Positions 34,170-43,473 of a stretch of DNA of 64,000 nucleotides are shown one piece after another. The DNA comes from Porphyromonas cangingivalis (GTDB taxonomy: Bacteria; Bacteroidota; Bacteroidia; Bacteroidales; Porphyromonadaceae): positions 1,984,001 to 2,048,000 of the forward strand of contig NZ_LR134506.1 in assembly GCF_900638305.1 (NCBI RefSeq). Reading direction: 5' to 3'. A program made the translations under genes and the position numbers. The stretch's first letter is position 1. Every line of letters begins with the position of its first letter. The notes below the pieces were generated by a model. It was given only the letters and a program-made list of their open reading frames with translations, had not been told where the DNA came from and made no database searches.

Positions 34170-34591
34170 CGCTGTTCAAATTCCTGTGTGAGTTCGATAA
34201 TTTTCCGGCTTAATATCACCAGTTCTTCGGTCGCCTTTTCCAATTTATAGAGAAAAGAAAGGGCTTTCTTTTCGGTAAAATTGGAGTTCAGAGCCTTCAC
34301 AATCTGATTATAGTTTACGCCGATTGCCCGGAATTGAGCGTAAAAAGTTGTCAGCCGTGTGTAATAATCGACTGCTACCTTATCAATTTTTATCACTTTG
34401 AATGAACCGCCAAAGATTCTTTCTGTGATAAAATGCGCTTTCGTCCGCATACCGGACTGTTCAAAGAGAGCCAAAAAACGGGCATGGTCGGTCGCATTGA
34501 AGCTGACCGAATACCGGAAAACTGCCGGGTCTGCCTTTGGCTTTCGTCCTTTGCCACCGGATTGTGGCACATTCGTTTTTTCTTTTTCCAT
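34154..34591 (-). CDS. mobA: Mobilization accessory protein MobA (relaxosome)
   Basis: 145 residues. An N-terminal basic linker is followed by a ribbon-helix-helix-like fold (FRYSVSFNATDHARFLALFEQSGM) and a helical C-terminus with GVNYNQIVKALNSNF, the typical Bacteroides MobA layout. It would bind oriT, expected in the non-coding region directly upstream. Confidence 0.88.
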   Translation of the reverse strand: MEKEKTNVPQSGGKGRKPKADPAVFRYSVSFNATDHARFLALFEQSGMRTKAHFITERIFGGSFKVIKIDKVAVDYYTRLTTFYAQFRAIGVNYNQIVKALNSNFTEKKALSFLYKLEKATEELVILSRKIIELTQEFEQRWLQK

Positions 34592-35207
34592 ACCATTATT
34601 TTTTTAAGGGTTTACGACTTCGGAGTACAACCCATCCCGGCTTGTCCGGGCAAGGGGTTCTAAGCTGCTGAAAGAATTTCAAGCTGCGCAGAACACACCT
34701 TGCTATTTGCACGGCGCAAATAAAATCCGTCATGGGACGGATTAGCAGTTAGCCATAAGGTGAATGAACTCCGGGAAGCTACCGAACGGATACCTTTTTA
34801 TTGGTTCAGATAGGATTCCGATGCAAAGTAACAGGGATTAATTATGCTGTGCCATAGCACATTATAGGACAAACAAAGCCATCTAAAGCCATCTAAAGCC
34901 ATTTTCAAAAACGGACGGTTTTTCTCCATTTATTTGTTCTCGAAATCAGTATTGAAACAGATAAGTAAAGCGGTAAATACCGATAGAAATATTGGAATGA
35001 ATCGGGCAATATGGAAAGACTGGTTTACTGATTTCAAGAAAGCAAGAAATACTGAAATCAATATTTCAAGCTATCAATAAAACAATCTGTCATGAAGTAA
35101 ATACTTCCATGTTTCCTTACTGAAATACGGATTGGATTATTGGCAGACTGACAGAATTAAAGAATGATTTAGATATAGAAATGTAGTACAAATTAAACAA
35201 TGAAGTC
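34592..35207. other. Non-coding region with probable oriT
   Basis: 616 nt between the divergent mob and tra operons with no convincing gene. It holds several inverted repeats: CCCGG/CCGGG around 34636-34650, ATTTGC/GCAAAT around 34712-34728, AATCCGTC/GACGGATT around 34732-34751 and TGTGC/GCACA around 34849-34862. A tandem repeat follows at 34875-34904. In this family oriT lies just upstream of mobA. The nick site cannot be read without comparison. Confidence 0.55.
34875..34904 (+). repeat. Three tandem 10-bp repeats
   Basis: AAAGCCATCT, AAAGCCATCT, AAAGCCATTT in direct succession inside the probable oriT region. The 10-bp period (one helical turn) suits cooperative binding of a protein such as MobA. 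Confidence 0.75.
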
Positions 35208-35501
35208 ATGAAGGAATTTTTTGTAGTTATTAAAAATGAAAACGGGGATTCAATTTCCGAAGCTATTATGGTTGCCTTGTGTGAAATACCCCACATTGGA
35301 GATTACGTGGTTATTGACGATGAAAACAACATCACAAAAAATGACCAAACGTCATACCTGAACTTTGTTTGCCTTCTGCATCTGCCGGAAAGTGAAACAT
35401 CCGGTTTTCGATTTAAGGTCGTTGGAAGAAATTTTTTTCGCAAGAACGGAGAAGCATCGGTCTGTCTGGAATTACAACATGAACCCGAATTAACAAATTA
35501 A
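35208..35501 (+). CDS. Hypothetical protein at the head of the tra operon
   Basis: 97 residues, soluble, mixed acidic, with no motif I recognise. It begins MKEFFVVIKNENGDSISEAI and has a VVIDDENNITK turn. It precedes traA by 11 nt on the same strand, so it is probably part of the transfer operon and perhaps regulates it. Confidence 0.65.
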   Translation: MKEFFVVIKNENGDSISEAIMVALCEIPHIGDYVVIDDENNITKNDQTSYLNFVCLLHLPESETSGFRFKVVGRNFFRKNGEASVCLELQHEPELTN

Positions 35502-35512
35502 AAATCAAAGAA

Positions 35513-36169
35513 ATGAAGAAAGAAACATTATTCGTAGCCTTCTCCACCCAAAAGGGCGGGGTCGGTAAAACCACTTTCACGGTATTGGTGGCAAGCTATC
35601 TCTATTACCTGAAAGGCTACAATGTAGCGGTTGTGGATTGCGACTACCCGCAGCACAGTATCAGTGCCATGCGTAAACGGGACGGTGAACAGGTAAACAA
35701 TGATACCAATTACAAGGTGCTTGCCTTTAATCAGTTCAAAGCATTGGGAAAGAAAGCCTATCCGGTCTTGTGCAGCACTCCCGAAGCTGCCATCAGTACA
35801 GCCGAAGAGTTCCTGAAAACAGAGCCGATGGAAATGGATGTGGTCTTTTTCGACCTGCCGGGAACGGTGAACAACCTGCTGGTACAGAATGAGGCTTACC
35901 GGATACAAGGTTTGCACCTATTTTGGAATCAGGTCGATGGCAGGGAGAAAACCGACTTGTATAGAATTTATGAAAATACTATCGGTGAACTGAAATTACC
36001 CCTTATGAAAACCTTTATCCCGGATACCAAACGCTACAAAAAGGAACTGTCCGGTGATAAGACTTCTGTCTTCCGTTCCACACTGTTCCCTGCGGATAAG
36101 CGAATGATAAAAGGCAGCAACCTTGAAGAGTTGGTGGCTGAAATAGGATACATTATAAAACTATACTAA
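35513..36169 (+). CDS. traA: TraA, ParA/MinD-type ATPase
   Basis: 218 residues. A deviant Walker A is seen as STQKGGVGKTTF near the N-terminus, with VAVVDCDYPQHSI as the A' motif and VVFFDLPGTVNN as Walker B. First named gene of the Bacteroides transfer operon; it presumably positions the relaxosome or channel. The next gene begins 1 nt after its end. Confidence 0.88.
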   Translation: MKKETLFVAFSTQKGGVGKTTFTVLVASYLYYLKGYNVAVVDCDYPQHSISAMRKRDGEQVNNDTNYKVLAFNQFKALGKKAYPVLCSTPEAAISTAEEFLKTEPMEMDVVFFDLPGTVNNLLVQNEAYRIQGLHLFWNQVDGREKTDLYRIYENTIGELKLPLMKTFIPDTKRYKKELSGDKTSVFRSTLFPADKRMIKGSNLEELVAEIGYIIKLY

Positions 36170-36170
36170 T

Positions 36171-36605
36171 ATGGCAAAACAGGAAAAAGTACAGGTGGAT
36201 GAAGATTTTATGAAAGAAATCATTTCACAGGGTTTACCCATGAAACAGGAAATTTCACCTAAAGCAGTAAGTAAAGAACCGGATACGTCGGAAGTAAGAC
36301 AGGAAACTGTGGTAGAACCTGTCCGGCAACCGGAAGAAAAAACCATTCGGGAAACTACCCGCCGGAAGAAAAGTACCCCTGCCGATTACCGGGAAACCTA
36401 TTTTCAGAAAATGGAACTTCCCGACCGCCAGCCGATATATGTAAGTCGTTCCACCCATGAAAAATTAATGAAAATAGTAATGGTTATCGGTGAACGAAAA
36501 GCGACTGTAAGCAGCTATGTGGAAACAATTATCCTGAATCACTTCGACCAGTATCAGGACGAAATCAACGAACTGTATAAGAAAACTTTTGAAAGCCCGA
36601 TATGA
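36171..36605 (+). CDS. DUF3408-domain conjugation protein
   Basis: 144 residues. A charged, low-complexity N-terminal half is followed by the DUF3408 core: TPADYRETYFQKMELPDRQP, then STHEKLMKIVMVIGERKATV with an ILNHFDQY end, which looks ribbon-helix-helix-like. It sits in the traB/traC position, between traA and traD; the next start overlaps its end by 4 nt. Confidence 0.82.
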   Translation: MAKQEKVQVDEDFMKEIISQGLPMKQEISPKAVSKEPDTSEVRQETVVEPVRQPEEKTIRETTRRKKSTPADYRETYFQKMELPDRQPIYVSRSTHEKLMKIVMVIGERKATVSSYVETIILNHFDQYQDEINELYKKTFESPI

Positions 36606-37219
36606 TACTAAAATTAATGATAGCTGGGGTTGTCCTTTACTACTTCGTCCTGTTTTGTCGGTTCAGGAAGGAAGCAAACAATTCCCCTTCCAAAAGTCCC
36701 GGCAACCGTAAAAACGAAAGGGCTGTCGTAGGAAAAACTACCTTCCGGTTAAGACAAGTAACGCCATCCGAAGACACTGAAAGCCAGTTTTCTAAAGGGG
36801 TTGATAATGCTTCTATATTTGCCCCGGCTGACACGGAAGACACCCCGCAGCCAATGGATGTTGAATTTGAAATGAAGTATGAAAATGAAGTACCGGAAGA
36901 TGAACTGGAAGCGGAAGAAATCGCACTTATCACTGGCGGTGAAGGTCAGTCGGCACGGGGTATCTCCTTTGAAGAAATGGCACAAGCGGTACAGGTCGTC
37001 AGGGAGCAGGAAGCCCCGGAAGAAGAGGAACGGAAAGCCCTGCAAACCTTGTCGGTTATGCAACAAACCAGCCTGTACGACACAATGATGGAACAGATAA
37101 ACGGGGGCATGGTACGGGTGGCGGAAATGCTGGGTAAATACGATGCTGTATTTATCGCCCCGCCAAACGAAGCCAGCCCCGTAGATTTACAGGCGTTCGA
37201 TATGAACGACTATAAGTAG
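36602..37219 (+). CDS. traD: TraD conjugation protein
   Basis: 205 residues. One N-terminal membrane segment (about 3-19), then a long acidic, disordered-looking region and a helical C-terminal part (ISFEEMAQAVQVV and QTSLYDTMMEQINGGMV). It matches the TraD position and layout in Bacteroides conjugative transposons; the molecular role is unknown. It overlaps the preceding gene by 4 nt. Confidence 0.78.
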   Translation: MILKLMIAGVVLYYFVLFCRFRKEANNSPSKSPGNRKNERAVVGKTTFRLRQVTPSEDTESQFSKGVDNASIFAPADTEDTPQPMDVEFEMKYENEVPEDELEAEEIALITGGEGQSARGISFEEMAQAVQVVREQEAPEEEERKALQTLSVMQQTSLYDTMMEQINGGMVRVAEMLGKYDAVFIAPPNEASPVDLQAFDMNDYK

Positions 37220-37299
37220 AACCTTTAAAACGAATCAGGTATGAAAGAAAAAGATTACGGTTAGCTGGGCTTAACCATTCAAAAGAGGTCAGAAGACCA

Positions 37300-37381
37300 A
37301 CCACAAAAATTCTCAATTATTAATCCCGCCGGAATAGCGGACTATCCACCCGCTTTCCGGCATCATAAAATTAAGTTTATA
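37300..37381 (+). promoter_or_regulatory. Hairpin leader before traE
   Basis: Conserved A-rich block ACCACAAAAAT, then TCTCAATTATTAATC, a GCCGGAA...TTCCGGC hairpin (37328-37361) whose loop contains CTATCCACCCGC, and an A/T-rich stretch up to the ATG. The same layout lies before traN. Confidence 0.65.
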
Positions 37382-37678
37382 ATGAAAAAGAAAATATTTC
37401 TTTCCGCAGCCATCGTCTTGGCTGCAACTTCCGCATTTGCACAGGGCAACGGCGTAGGTGGCATTACAGAAGCTACAAACATGGTTACATCGTATTTCGA
37501 CCCGGCGACAAAATTGGTGTATGCCATCGGTGCTGTCGTTGGTTTGATTGGGGGTGTAAAGGTGTATAACAAGTTCAGTTCAGGCGACCCGGATACAAGT
37601 AAAACCGCAGCTTCGTGGTTCGGGGCTTGTATCTTCCTGATTGTGGCTGCTACCATCCTTCGTTCATTCTTCCTGTAA
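37382..37678 (+). CDS. traE: TraE, VirB2-like pilin subunit (DUF4134)
   Basis: 98 residues. A signal peptide (about 1-20, ending AFAQ) is followed by two hydrophobic segments (about 44-60 and 78-97) separated by a short polar loop with KVYNKFSSGDPDTSK. This is the VirB2/TrbC pilin layout and the DUF4134 pattern of TraE. Confidence 0.88.
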   Translation: MKKKIFLSAAIVLAATSAFAQGNGVGGITEATNMVTSYFDPATKLVYAIGAVVGLIGGVKVYNKFSSGDPDTSKTAASWFGACIFLIVAATILRSFFL

Positions 37679-37689
37679 TCATAGGTGTT

Positions 37690-38019
37690 ATGATTAGCTA
37701 TTCAATTAACAGGGGGATTGGAAAACCTGCGGAGTTCAAAGGGCTTCGCAGCCAATACCTTTTCATTTTTGCAGGCGGGCTACTTGCCGTCTTCGTATTG
37801 TTCATCATTCTTTACATGATAGGTATAAACCAGTGGGTTTGCATCGGGTTCGGGGTCGTAGCGGCTTCGGCTCTTGTGTACTTCACTTTTATGCTGAATG
37901 ATAAATACGGTACTCACGGTCTTATGAAAATGACCGCCCGCAAAAGCCATCCCCGGTACATTATCAACCGGAAAGCCATCCCCCGATTATTCACCTATAA
38001 AAGACAGAAGCACGCATGA
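37690..38019 (+). CDS. traF: TraF, VirB3-like protein (DUF4133)
   Basis: 109 residues from ATG 37690 (starts MISYSINRGIGKPAEFKGL, the DUF4133 signature). Two membrane segments (about 28-47 and 52-70) and a basic C-terminus. It would sit with the TraG ATPase at the inner membrane. It overlaps traG by 4 nt. Confidence 0.88.
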   Translation: MISYSINRGIGKPAEFKGLRSQYLFIFAGGLLAVFVLFIILYMIGINQWVCIGFGVVAASALVYFTFMLNDKYGTHGLMKMTARKSHPRYIINRKAIPRLFTYKRQKHA

Positions 38020-40517
38020 GGTATATATTAAAAGCTGCCACATTGGAAAGTAAATTTCCCCTGCTGGCAGCCGAACACGATTGTATCATCAGTAAGGATG
38101 CCGATATTACGGTGGCGTTCCGGGTTGAACTACCCGAACTGTTCACCGTTACCGGGGTCGAATACGAAGCGATACATTCCGCTTGGCATAAGGCAATCAA
38201 AGTATTGCCCGATTACAGTATTGTGCATAAGCAGGACTGGTTTATTAAGGAAAACTATACCCCTGAAATTCAAAAGGATGGGTTAAGTTTCCTATCCCGA
38301 AGCTTTGAACGGCATTTCAATGAAAGACCGTTCCTGAATCATACCTGTTACCTGTTCCTGACTAAAACCACAAAGGAAAGAAGCCGTACCCAAAGTAATT
38401 TTAATACGCTTTGCCGGGGCTTCATCATTCCAAAGGAAATTCAGGATAAGGAAACAGTAACGAAGTTTTTGGAATCGGTCGGGCAGTTTGAACGGATAAT
38501 GAACGATTCGGGATTTATCACCCTTACCCGCCTGACTTCGGATGATATTACCGGAACGCCGGAAAAAGCTGGGATTATTGAAAAATACTTTTCCCTGTCG
38601 CAGAGTGATACGACTACACTACTGGATATGCAACTGAACCCCGAAGATATGCGTATCGGCGATAATATTTTATGCTTGCATACGCTTTCGGATGTGGAAG
38701 ACCTGCCGGGTGCGGTTACTACTGATTCCCGTTACGAAAAGCTGTCCACCGACCGTAGCGACTGCCGTTTGTCGTTCGCTTCGCCTGTGGGCGTATTGCT
38801 TTCCTGTAATCATATCTATAACCAGTATATCTTTATAGACGACCATGCGGAGAACCTAAAACGCTTTGAGAAGCAAGCCCGTAATATGCACTCGCTGTCC
38901 AAATACAGCCGTTCCAATCAGGTGAACAAAGAGTGGATAGAGGAATACCTGAACGAAGCGCACAGTCAGGGTTTGACCTCCGTTCGCTGCCATTGCAACG
39001 TAATGGCATGGGCGGATGATAAAGAGGAATTAAAGCATATCAAAAATGATGTGGGAAGCCAGCTTGCCTTGATGGAGTGCAAGCCCCGCCACAATACAAC
39101 GGATACCCCGACCCTTTACTGGGCGGGTATCCCCGGCAATGAAGCCGATTTTCCGGCGGAAGAATCCTTCTTTACATTTATTGAACAGGCTTTGTGCTTC
39201 TTCACGGAAGAAACGAACTATCAATCATCACCCAGCCCTTTCGGGATTAAGATGGTGGACAGGCTTACCGGAAAACCACTTCACATTGATATTTCCGATT
39301 TGCCCATGAAAAAAGGAATTATTACGAATCGTAATAAATTCATTCTTGGGCCGAGCGGAAGTGGAAAATCCTTCTTTACCAACCACATGGTACGTCAATA
39401 TTACGAACAGGGTACACACGTCCTGTTAGTGGATACCGGAAATTCCTATCAGGGATTATGCGAATTAATCCACCGGAAGACTGGCGGGAAAGATGGCGTG
39501 TATTTTACATATACCGAAGATAACCCGATTTCATTTAATCCATTCTATACCGAAGATAATGTCTTCGATATTGAGAAACGGGAATCCATCAAAACGCTTA
39601 TCCTGACCTTGTGGAAACAGGAACATGAAAAACCCACCGGGGCGGAAAGCGTTGCCTTGTCCAATGCTGTAAGCGATTTTATTAACCTGATTACACAGGA
39701 TAAGTCCATCGTACCCAGTTTTAATTCCTTTTACGAATTTATCAAAAATGAATACCGGAATAACCTGAACGAACAGAATGTCAGGGAAAAGGATTTCGAT
39801 ATTGATAATTTCCTATTCGTGTTGCAACCTTTCTATAAAGGTGGTGAATACGATTACCTGTTGAACTCGGATAAGGAACTGGATTTGTTGAACAAACGCT
39901 TCATCGTTTTTGAGGTAGATGCCATCAAAGATAACCCCGTACTTTTTCCTGTGGTTACAATCATATTGATGGAAGTTTTCATCAACAAAATGAGGCGGTT
40001 AAAGGGAATCCGTAAGATGCTGCTTTTGGAAGAAGCGTGGAAGGCTATCGCCAAAGATAGCATGGCACATTATCTGAAATACCTGTTCAAAACGGTGCGT
40101 AAATACTTCGGTGAAGCGGTGGTGGTAACGCAGGAAGTGGACGATATTGTCCATTCTCCCATTGTGAAAGAATCCATCATAACGAACTCCGACTGTAAAA
40201 TCCTGCTCGACCAGCGCAAATACATGAACAAGTTTGACAGCATACAAGCGATGCTGGGTTTGACCGATAAGGAAAAGGCGCAAATACTTTCCATCAACAT
40301 GGCGAACCATCCGGGACGGAAATACAAAGAAGTATGGATAGGACTGGGTGGCGTACAATCGGCTGTATATGCCACAGAAGTAAGTTTGGAAGAGTATTAC
40401 GCATTTACAACGGAAGAAACTGAAAAACTCGAACTGTTCCAACTTGCCGATAGGCTGGATGGCGACCTTGAGTTTGCTATTAAACAGCTTGCCGAAAGCA
40501 AGCGTAATCCTAATTAA
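38016..40517 (+). CDS. traG: TraG, VirB4-family conjugation ATPase
   Basis: 833 residues. Walker A is GPSGSGKSFFTNH around residues 447-459; Walker B is around KMLLLEEAWKAI (about 667-678). The N-terminal half has the TraG/VirB4 region with AEHDCIISKDADI. It powers channel assembly in the inner membrane. The length and order match TraG of CTnDOT. Confidence 0.93.
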   Translation: MRYILKAATLESKFPLLAAEHDCIISKDADITVAFRVELPELFTVTGVEYEAIHSAWHKAIKVLPDYSIVHKQDWFIKENYTPEIQKDGLSFLSRSFERHFNERPFLNHTCYLFLTKTTKERSRTQSNFNTLCRGFIIPKEIQDKETVTKFLESVGQFERIMNDSGFITLTRLTSDDITGTPEKAGIIEKYFSLSQSDTTTLLDMQLNPEDMRIGDNILCLHTLSDVEDLPGAVTTDSRYEKLSTDRSDCRLSFASPVGVLLSCNHIYNQYIFIDDHAENLKRFEKQARNMHSLSKYSRSNQVNKEWIEEYLNEAHSQGLTSVRCHCNVMAWADDKEELKHIKNDVGSQLALMECKPRHNTTDTPTLYWAGIPGNEADFPAEESFFTFIEQALCFFTEETNYQSSPSPFGIKMVDRLTGKPLHIDISDLPMKKGIITNRNKFILGPSGSGKSFFTNHMVRQYYEQGTHVLLVDTGNSYQGLCELIHRKTGGKDGVYFTYTEDNPISFNPFYTEDNVFDIEKRESIKTLILTLWKQEHEKPTGAESVALSNAVSDFINLITQDKSIVPSFNSFYEFIKNEYRNNLNEQNVREKDFDIDNFLFVLQPFYKGGEYDYLLNSDKELDLLNKRFIVFEVDAIKDNPVLFPVVTIILMEVFINKMRRLKGIRKMLLLEEAWKAIAKDSMAHYLKYLFKTVRKYFGEAVVVTQEVDDIVHSPIVKESIITNSDCKILLDQRKYMNKFDSIQAMLGLTDKEKAQILSINMANHPGRKYKEVWIGLGGVQSAVYATEVSLEEYYAFTTEETEKLELFQLADRLDGDLEFAIKQLAESKRNPN

Positions 40518-40529
40518 AATCAAATCAAT

Positions 40530-40886
40530 ATGAAACAAATAAAAATCATCTTCCCGGTGCTTCTCTGTGCTATTCTACTGGCTTTGTCTTCCTGTAAGGA
40601 AACGAATGCCGACCGACTGAAAGCCATGTGCGGTCATTGGGAAAGCGTTACAAACCGACCATCATTCACAGTCTTTGAAAGTGCGGATGGCTATAAAGTA
40701 ACCATGCAACGAAGAACCCGCAGGGGCGAAACCCGTGCGGAAACCTACCAAATCATAGATAAAGACGGATACCTGTTTATCGAAACAGGATTTTCCATAC
40801 TGGTAAGCTATGATAGTGAAACTGACCGGATACTATTATCCTCCGGCGGTGAATATGTAAGAAGTAAAAAACAATCAAAAAATTAA
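40530..40886 (+). CDS. DUF3876-family lipoprotein
   Basis: 118 residues. Lipobox LALSSC puts the lipidated cysteine at residue 22. The mature part has the DUF3876 pattern RLKAMCGHWESVTNRPSFTV, a beta-rich small domain. It stands between traG and traI, the traH position; its role is unknown. Confidence 0.8.
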   Translation: MKQIKIIFPVLLCAILLALSSCKETNADRLKAMCGHWESVTNRPSFTVFESADGYKVTMQRRTRRGETRAETYQIIDKDGYLFIETGFSILVSYDSETDRILLSSGGEYVRSKKQSKN

Positions 40887-40889
40887 GCG

Positions 40890-41519
40890 ATGAAAACAAA
40901 AATAATGATGTTAGTCGTGGCACTCTGCCTGTTTGCAGGTAACGCCAGCGCACAATGGGCGGTCATTGACCCGACAAATTTGGCTCAGGGTATTGTCAAT
41001 ACTACCAAAGAAATTGCACAGACTTCAAAAATTGTAGGCAATACGGTAGATACTTTTAAGGAAACCAAGAAATTGTACGACCAAGGCAAGCAATATTATG
41101 ATGCCTTGAAATCGGTAAACAATTTAGTGAAAGATGCCCGCAAAGTACAGAAAACCGTGCTTTTGCTGGGTGAGATTACGGATATATACGTTACCAACTT
41201 CCAGCTAATGTTATCAGATAAGAACTTCCGACCAGAAGAACTCAACGCCATTGCTTTCGGATATTCCAAACTGCTGGAAGAAAGTTCGGATGTATTGACC
41301 GAACTTAAAAATGTGGTAAATATCAACGGGCTTTCCATGACCGATGCCGAACGTATGGAACGGATAGACAAAGCATATAATTCCGTATTGAATTACCGGA
41401 ATTTGGTTTCCTACTATACCCGCAAAAATATATCCGTGTCTTACTTACGGGCAAAGAAAATCAGCGATACCGACCGTGTGATAGCCTTGTATGGAACTGC
41501 TAACGATAGATACTGGTAA
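40890..41519 (+). CDS. traI: TraI, DUF4141-family conjugation protein
   Basis: 209 residues. Signal peptide to ASAQ (about 21), then AVIDPTNLAQGIVNTTKEI and a long helical region, the VirB5-like layout of DUF4141. It probably lies in the periplasm. traJ starts 2 nt after it. Confidence 0.87.
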   Translation: MKTKIMMLVVALCLFAGNASAQWAVIDPTNLAQGIVNTTKEIAQTSKIVGNTVDTFKETKKLYDQGKQYYDALKSVNNLVKDARKVQKTVLLLGEITDIYVTNFQLMLSDKNFRPEELNAIAFGYSKLLEESSDVLTELKNVVNINGLSMTDAERMERIDKAYNSVLNYRNLVSYYTRKNISVSYLRAKKISDTDRVIALYGTANDRYW

Positions 41520-41521
41520 TT

Positions 41522-42532
41522 ATGACGTTGTTAGCCGTTGATTGGGGAAACCTGCATGAGATTTTGAAAAATCTCTATGTGGATATGATGCCCCTGTGCA
41601 GTAATATGACAGGGGTAGCCAAAGGTGTGGCGGGACTGGGTGCATTGTTCTATGTGGCAGCAAAGGTATGGCAAGCCCTATCGAGAGCCGAACCGATAGA
41701 TGTGTACCCGCTTTTGCGACCTTTCGCCATCGGGTTGTGCATTATGTTCTTTCCGACTATCGTACTGGGAACGATAAACAGTGTGATGTCCCCGGTAGTG
41801 AAAGGAACACATAATATACTGGAAGGGCAAACCTTTGATATGAATAAGTATCGGGAACTGAAAGATAAAAAGGAATATGAAGCTATGCTTCGGAATCCTG
41901 AAACCGCTTACCTCGTTTCCGATGAAGAGTTCGACAAGCAACTGGATGAACTGGGATGGTCGCCTTCGGATTTGATTACAACGATGGGGATGTATATGGA
42001 ACGGGCTTCTTACAATATAAAGAAAGCAGTCCGGGACTGGTTCAGGGAACTGCTGGAAATACTCTTTCAGGCTGCTGCCCTTGTCATTGACACGATACGG
42101 ACGTTCTATTTGATTGTATTAGCCATACTTGGCCCGATTGCTTTTGCAATATCGGTCTATGATGGCTTTCAATCAACCTTAACACAATGGATAACACGCT
42201 ATGTAAGCGTGTATCTGTGGCTTCCCGTATCGGATTTATTCAGTTCCATCCTTGCCCGGATTCAGGTCTTAATGCTGGAACGTGATCTACAGTTATTGGA
42301 CGACCCCAGTTTTATACCCGACAGTTCCAATACGGTTTACATCATTTTTATGATTATCGGAATTGTGGGATACTTCACCATCCCGACAGTATCCAACTGG
42401 ATTATTCAGGCTGGCGGATTGGGTGGTATGAACCGGAATCTTTCTAAAACAGCAAGTGGTGGCGGAAACCTTGCAGGTGCAGCAGCAGGTGCAGCGACCG
42501 GAAATATTTCAGGAAAACTAATTAAAAAATAA
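41522..42532 (+). CDS. traJ: TraJ, VirB6-like membrane protein
   Basis: 336 residues. Several hydrophobic segments (about 35-52, 65-85, 195-220, 222-250 and 285-310) and a Gly/Ala/Thr-rich tail. The WGNLHEILKNLY start and the YVSVYLWLPVSDLFSSILARI block are typical of TraJ. It is a polytopic inner-membrane channel part. Confidence 0.88.
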   Translation: MTLLAVDWGNLHEILKNLYVDMMPLCSNMTGVAKGVAGLGALFYVAAKVWQALSRAEPIDVYPLLRPFAIGLCIMFFPTIVLGTINSVMSPVVKGTHNILEGQTFDMNKYRELKDKKEYEAMLRNPETAYLVSDEEFDKQLDELGWSPSDLITTMGMYMERASYNIKKAVRDWFRELLEILFQAAALVIDTIRTFYLIVLAILGPIAFAISVYDGFQSTLTQWITRYVSVYLWLPVSDLFSSILARIQVLMLERDLQLLDDPSFIPDSSNTVYIIFMIIGIVGYFTIPTVSNWIIQAGGLGGMNRNLSKTASGGGNLAGAAAGAATGNISGKLIKK

Positions 42533-42542
42533 ACAGTAAAAA

Positions 42543-43166
42543 ATGGAATTTAAGTCATTAAAAAATATAGAAACCAGTTTCAAACAAATACGCCTGTTCG
42601 GGATTGTATTTGTATGCCTGTGTGCCGGGATTGTGGGCTATGCCCTTTGGAACTCGTACAGCTTTGCGGAAAAACAGCGTGAAAAGATTTATGTCCTCGA
42701 TGGGGGTAAATCGCTTATGCTGGCACTTTCGCAGGACTTATCACAGAACCGTCCCGTAGAAGCAAAGGAACACGTTCGGCGTTTCCACGAACTCTTTTTC
42801 ACCCTGTCGCCGGATAAGAACGCCATTGAATCGAACATACAGCGTTCCTTATACTTGGCGGATAAAAGTGCCTTCAATTATTATAAGGACTTATCCGAAA
42901 AGGGATACTATAACCGTATCATTTCCGGGAACATCAACCAGTCGGTACAGGTGGATAGTGTAATATGCAACTTCGACCACTATCCCTATCAGGTGGCGAC
43001 ATATGCCCGGCAAATGATTATTCGGGAAAGTAGTGTTACCGAAAGAAGCCTTATTACCCGATGCCGGTTGCTGAACTCTGTAAGAAGTGATAACAACCCG
43101 CATGGATTTACCATTGAAGCTTTCGAGATTACGGAGAATAAGGATTTACAAGTATTAAAACGGTAG
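42543..43166 (+). CDS. traK: TraK, VirB8-like conjugation protein
   Basis: 207 residues. Start MEFKSLKNIETSFKQIRLFG, one membrane segment (about 17-36), then a soluble domain with GGKSLMLALSQDLSQNRPVE and HVRRFHELFFTLSPD, typical of Bacteroides TraK. The fold is VirB8-like by position. Confidence 0.9.
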   Translation: MEFKSLKNIETSFKQIRLFGIVFVCLCAGIVGYALWNSYSFAEKQREKIYVLDGGKSLMLALSQDLSQNRPVEAKEHVRRFHELFFTLSPDKNAIESNIQRSLYLADKSAFNYYKDLSEKGYYNRIISGNINQSVQVDSVICNFDHYPYQVATYARQMIIRESSVTERSLITRCRLLNSVRSDNNPHGFTIEAFEITENKDLQVLKR

Positions 43167-43170
43167 GGCT

Positions 43171-43473
43171 ATGGTAAAGAAATCATTAACGAACCTGCGG
43201 GACTGGATAGACGATAAGCTGCGCTATGCTTGTGGAAGCCTGTCGAAAGATGCCCGGATTATCATTATCATAACCTTTATTCTCGGCGGTAGTATCCTTT
43301 CTATTTACTGGACGGTTTCTTCCATATATAATATAGGAAAGAAGAGTGCAGAGAAAGAGTTTATGGAGATAAGACACATTGAACGCTTGGAACTGGAACG
43401 GAAAGACAGTATAAACCATTATCAATTACAAAAATATGGAACAGAATCAGAATTTGAATCAGGAAACGAGTAA
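43171..43473 (+). CDS. traL: TraL, DUF3989 conjugation protein
   Basis: 100 residues, one membrane segment (about 28-48) after a short basic N-terminus (WIDDKLRYACGSLS). It overlaps traM by 38 nt, so translation is coupled. Small TraL proteins occupy this place in CTnDOT-like operons. Confidence 0.82.
   Translation: MVKKSLTNLRDWIDDKLRYACGSLSKDARIIIIITFILGGSILSIYWTVSSIYNIGKKSAEKEFMEIRHIERLELERKDSINHYQLQKYGTESEFESGNE

Noticed and set aside
34875-34904. Tandem repeats taken as CRISPR
   Set aside because: The repeats are 10 bp with no spacers and no cas genes nearby.
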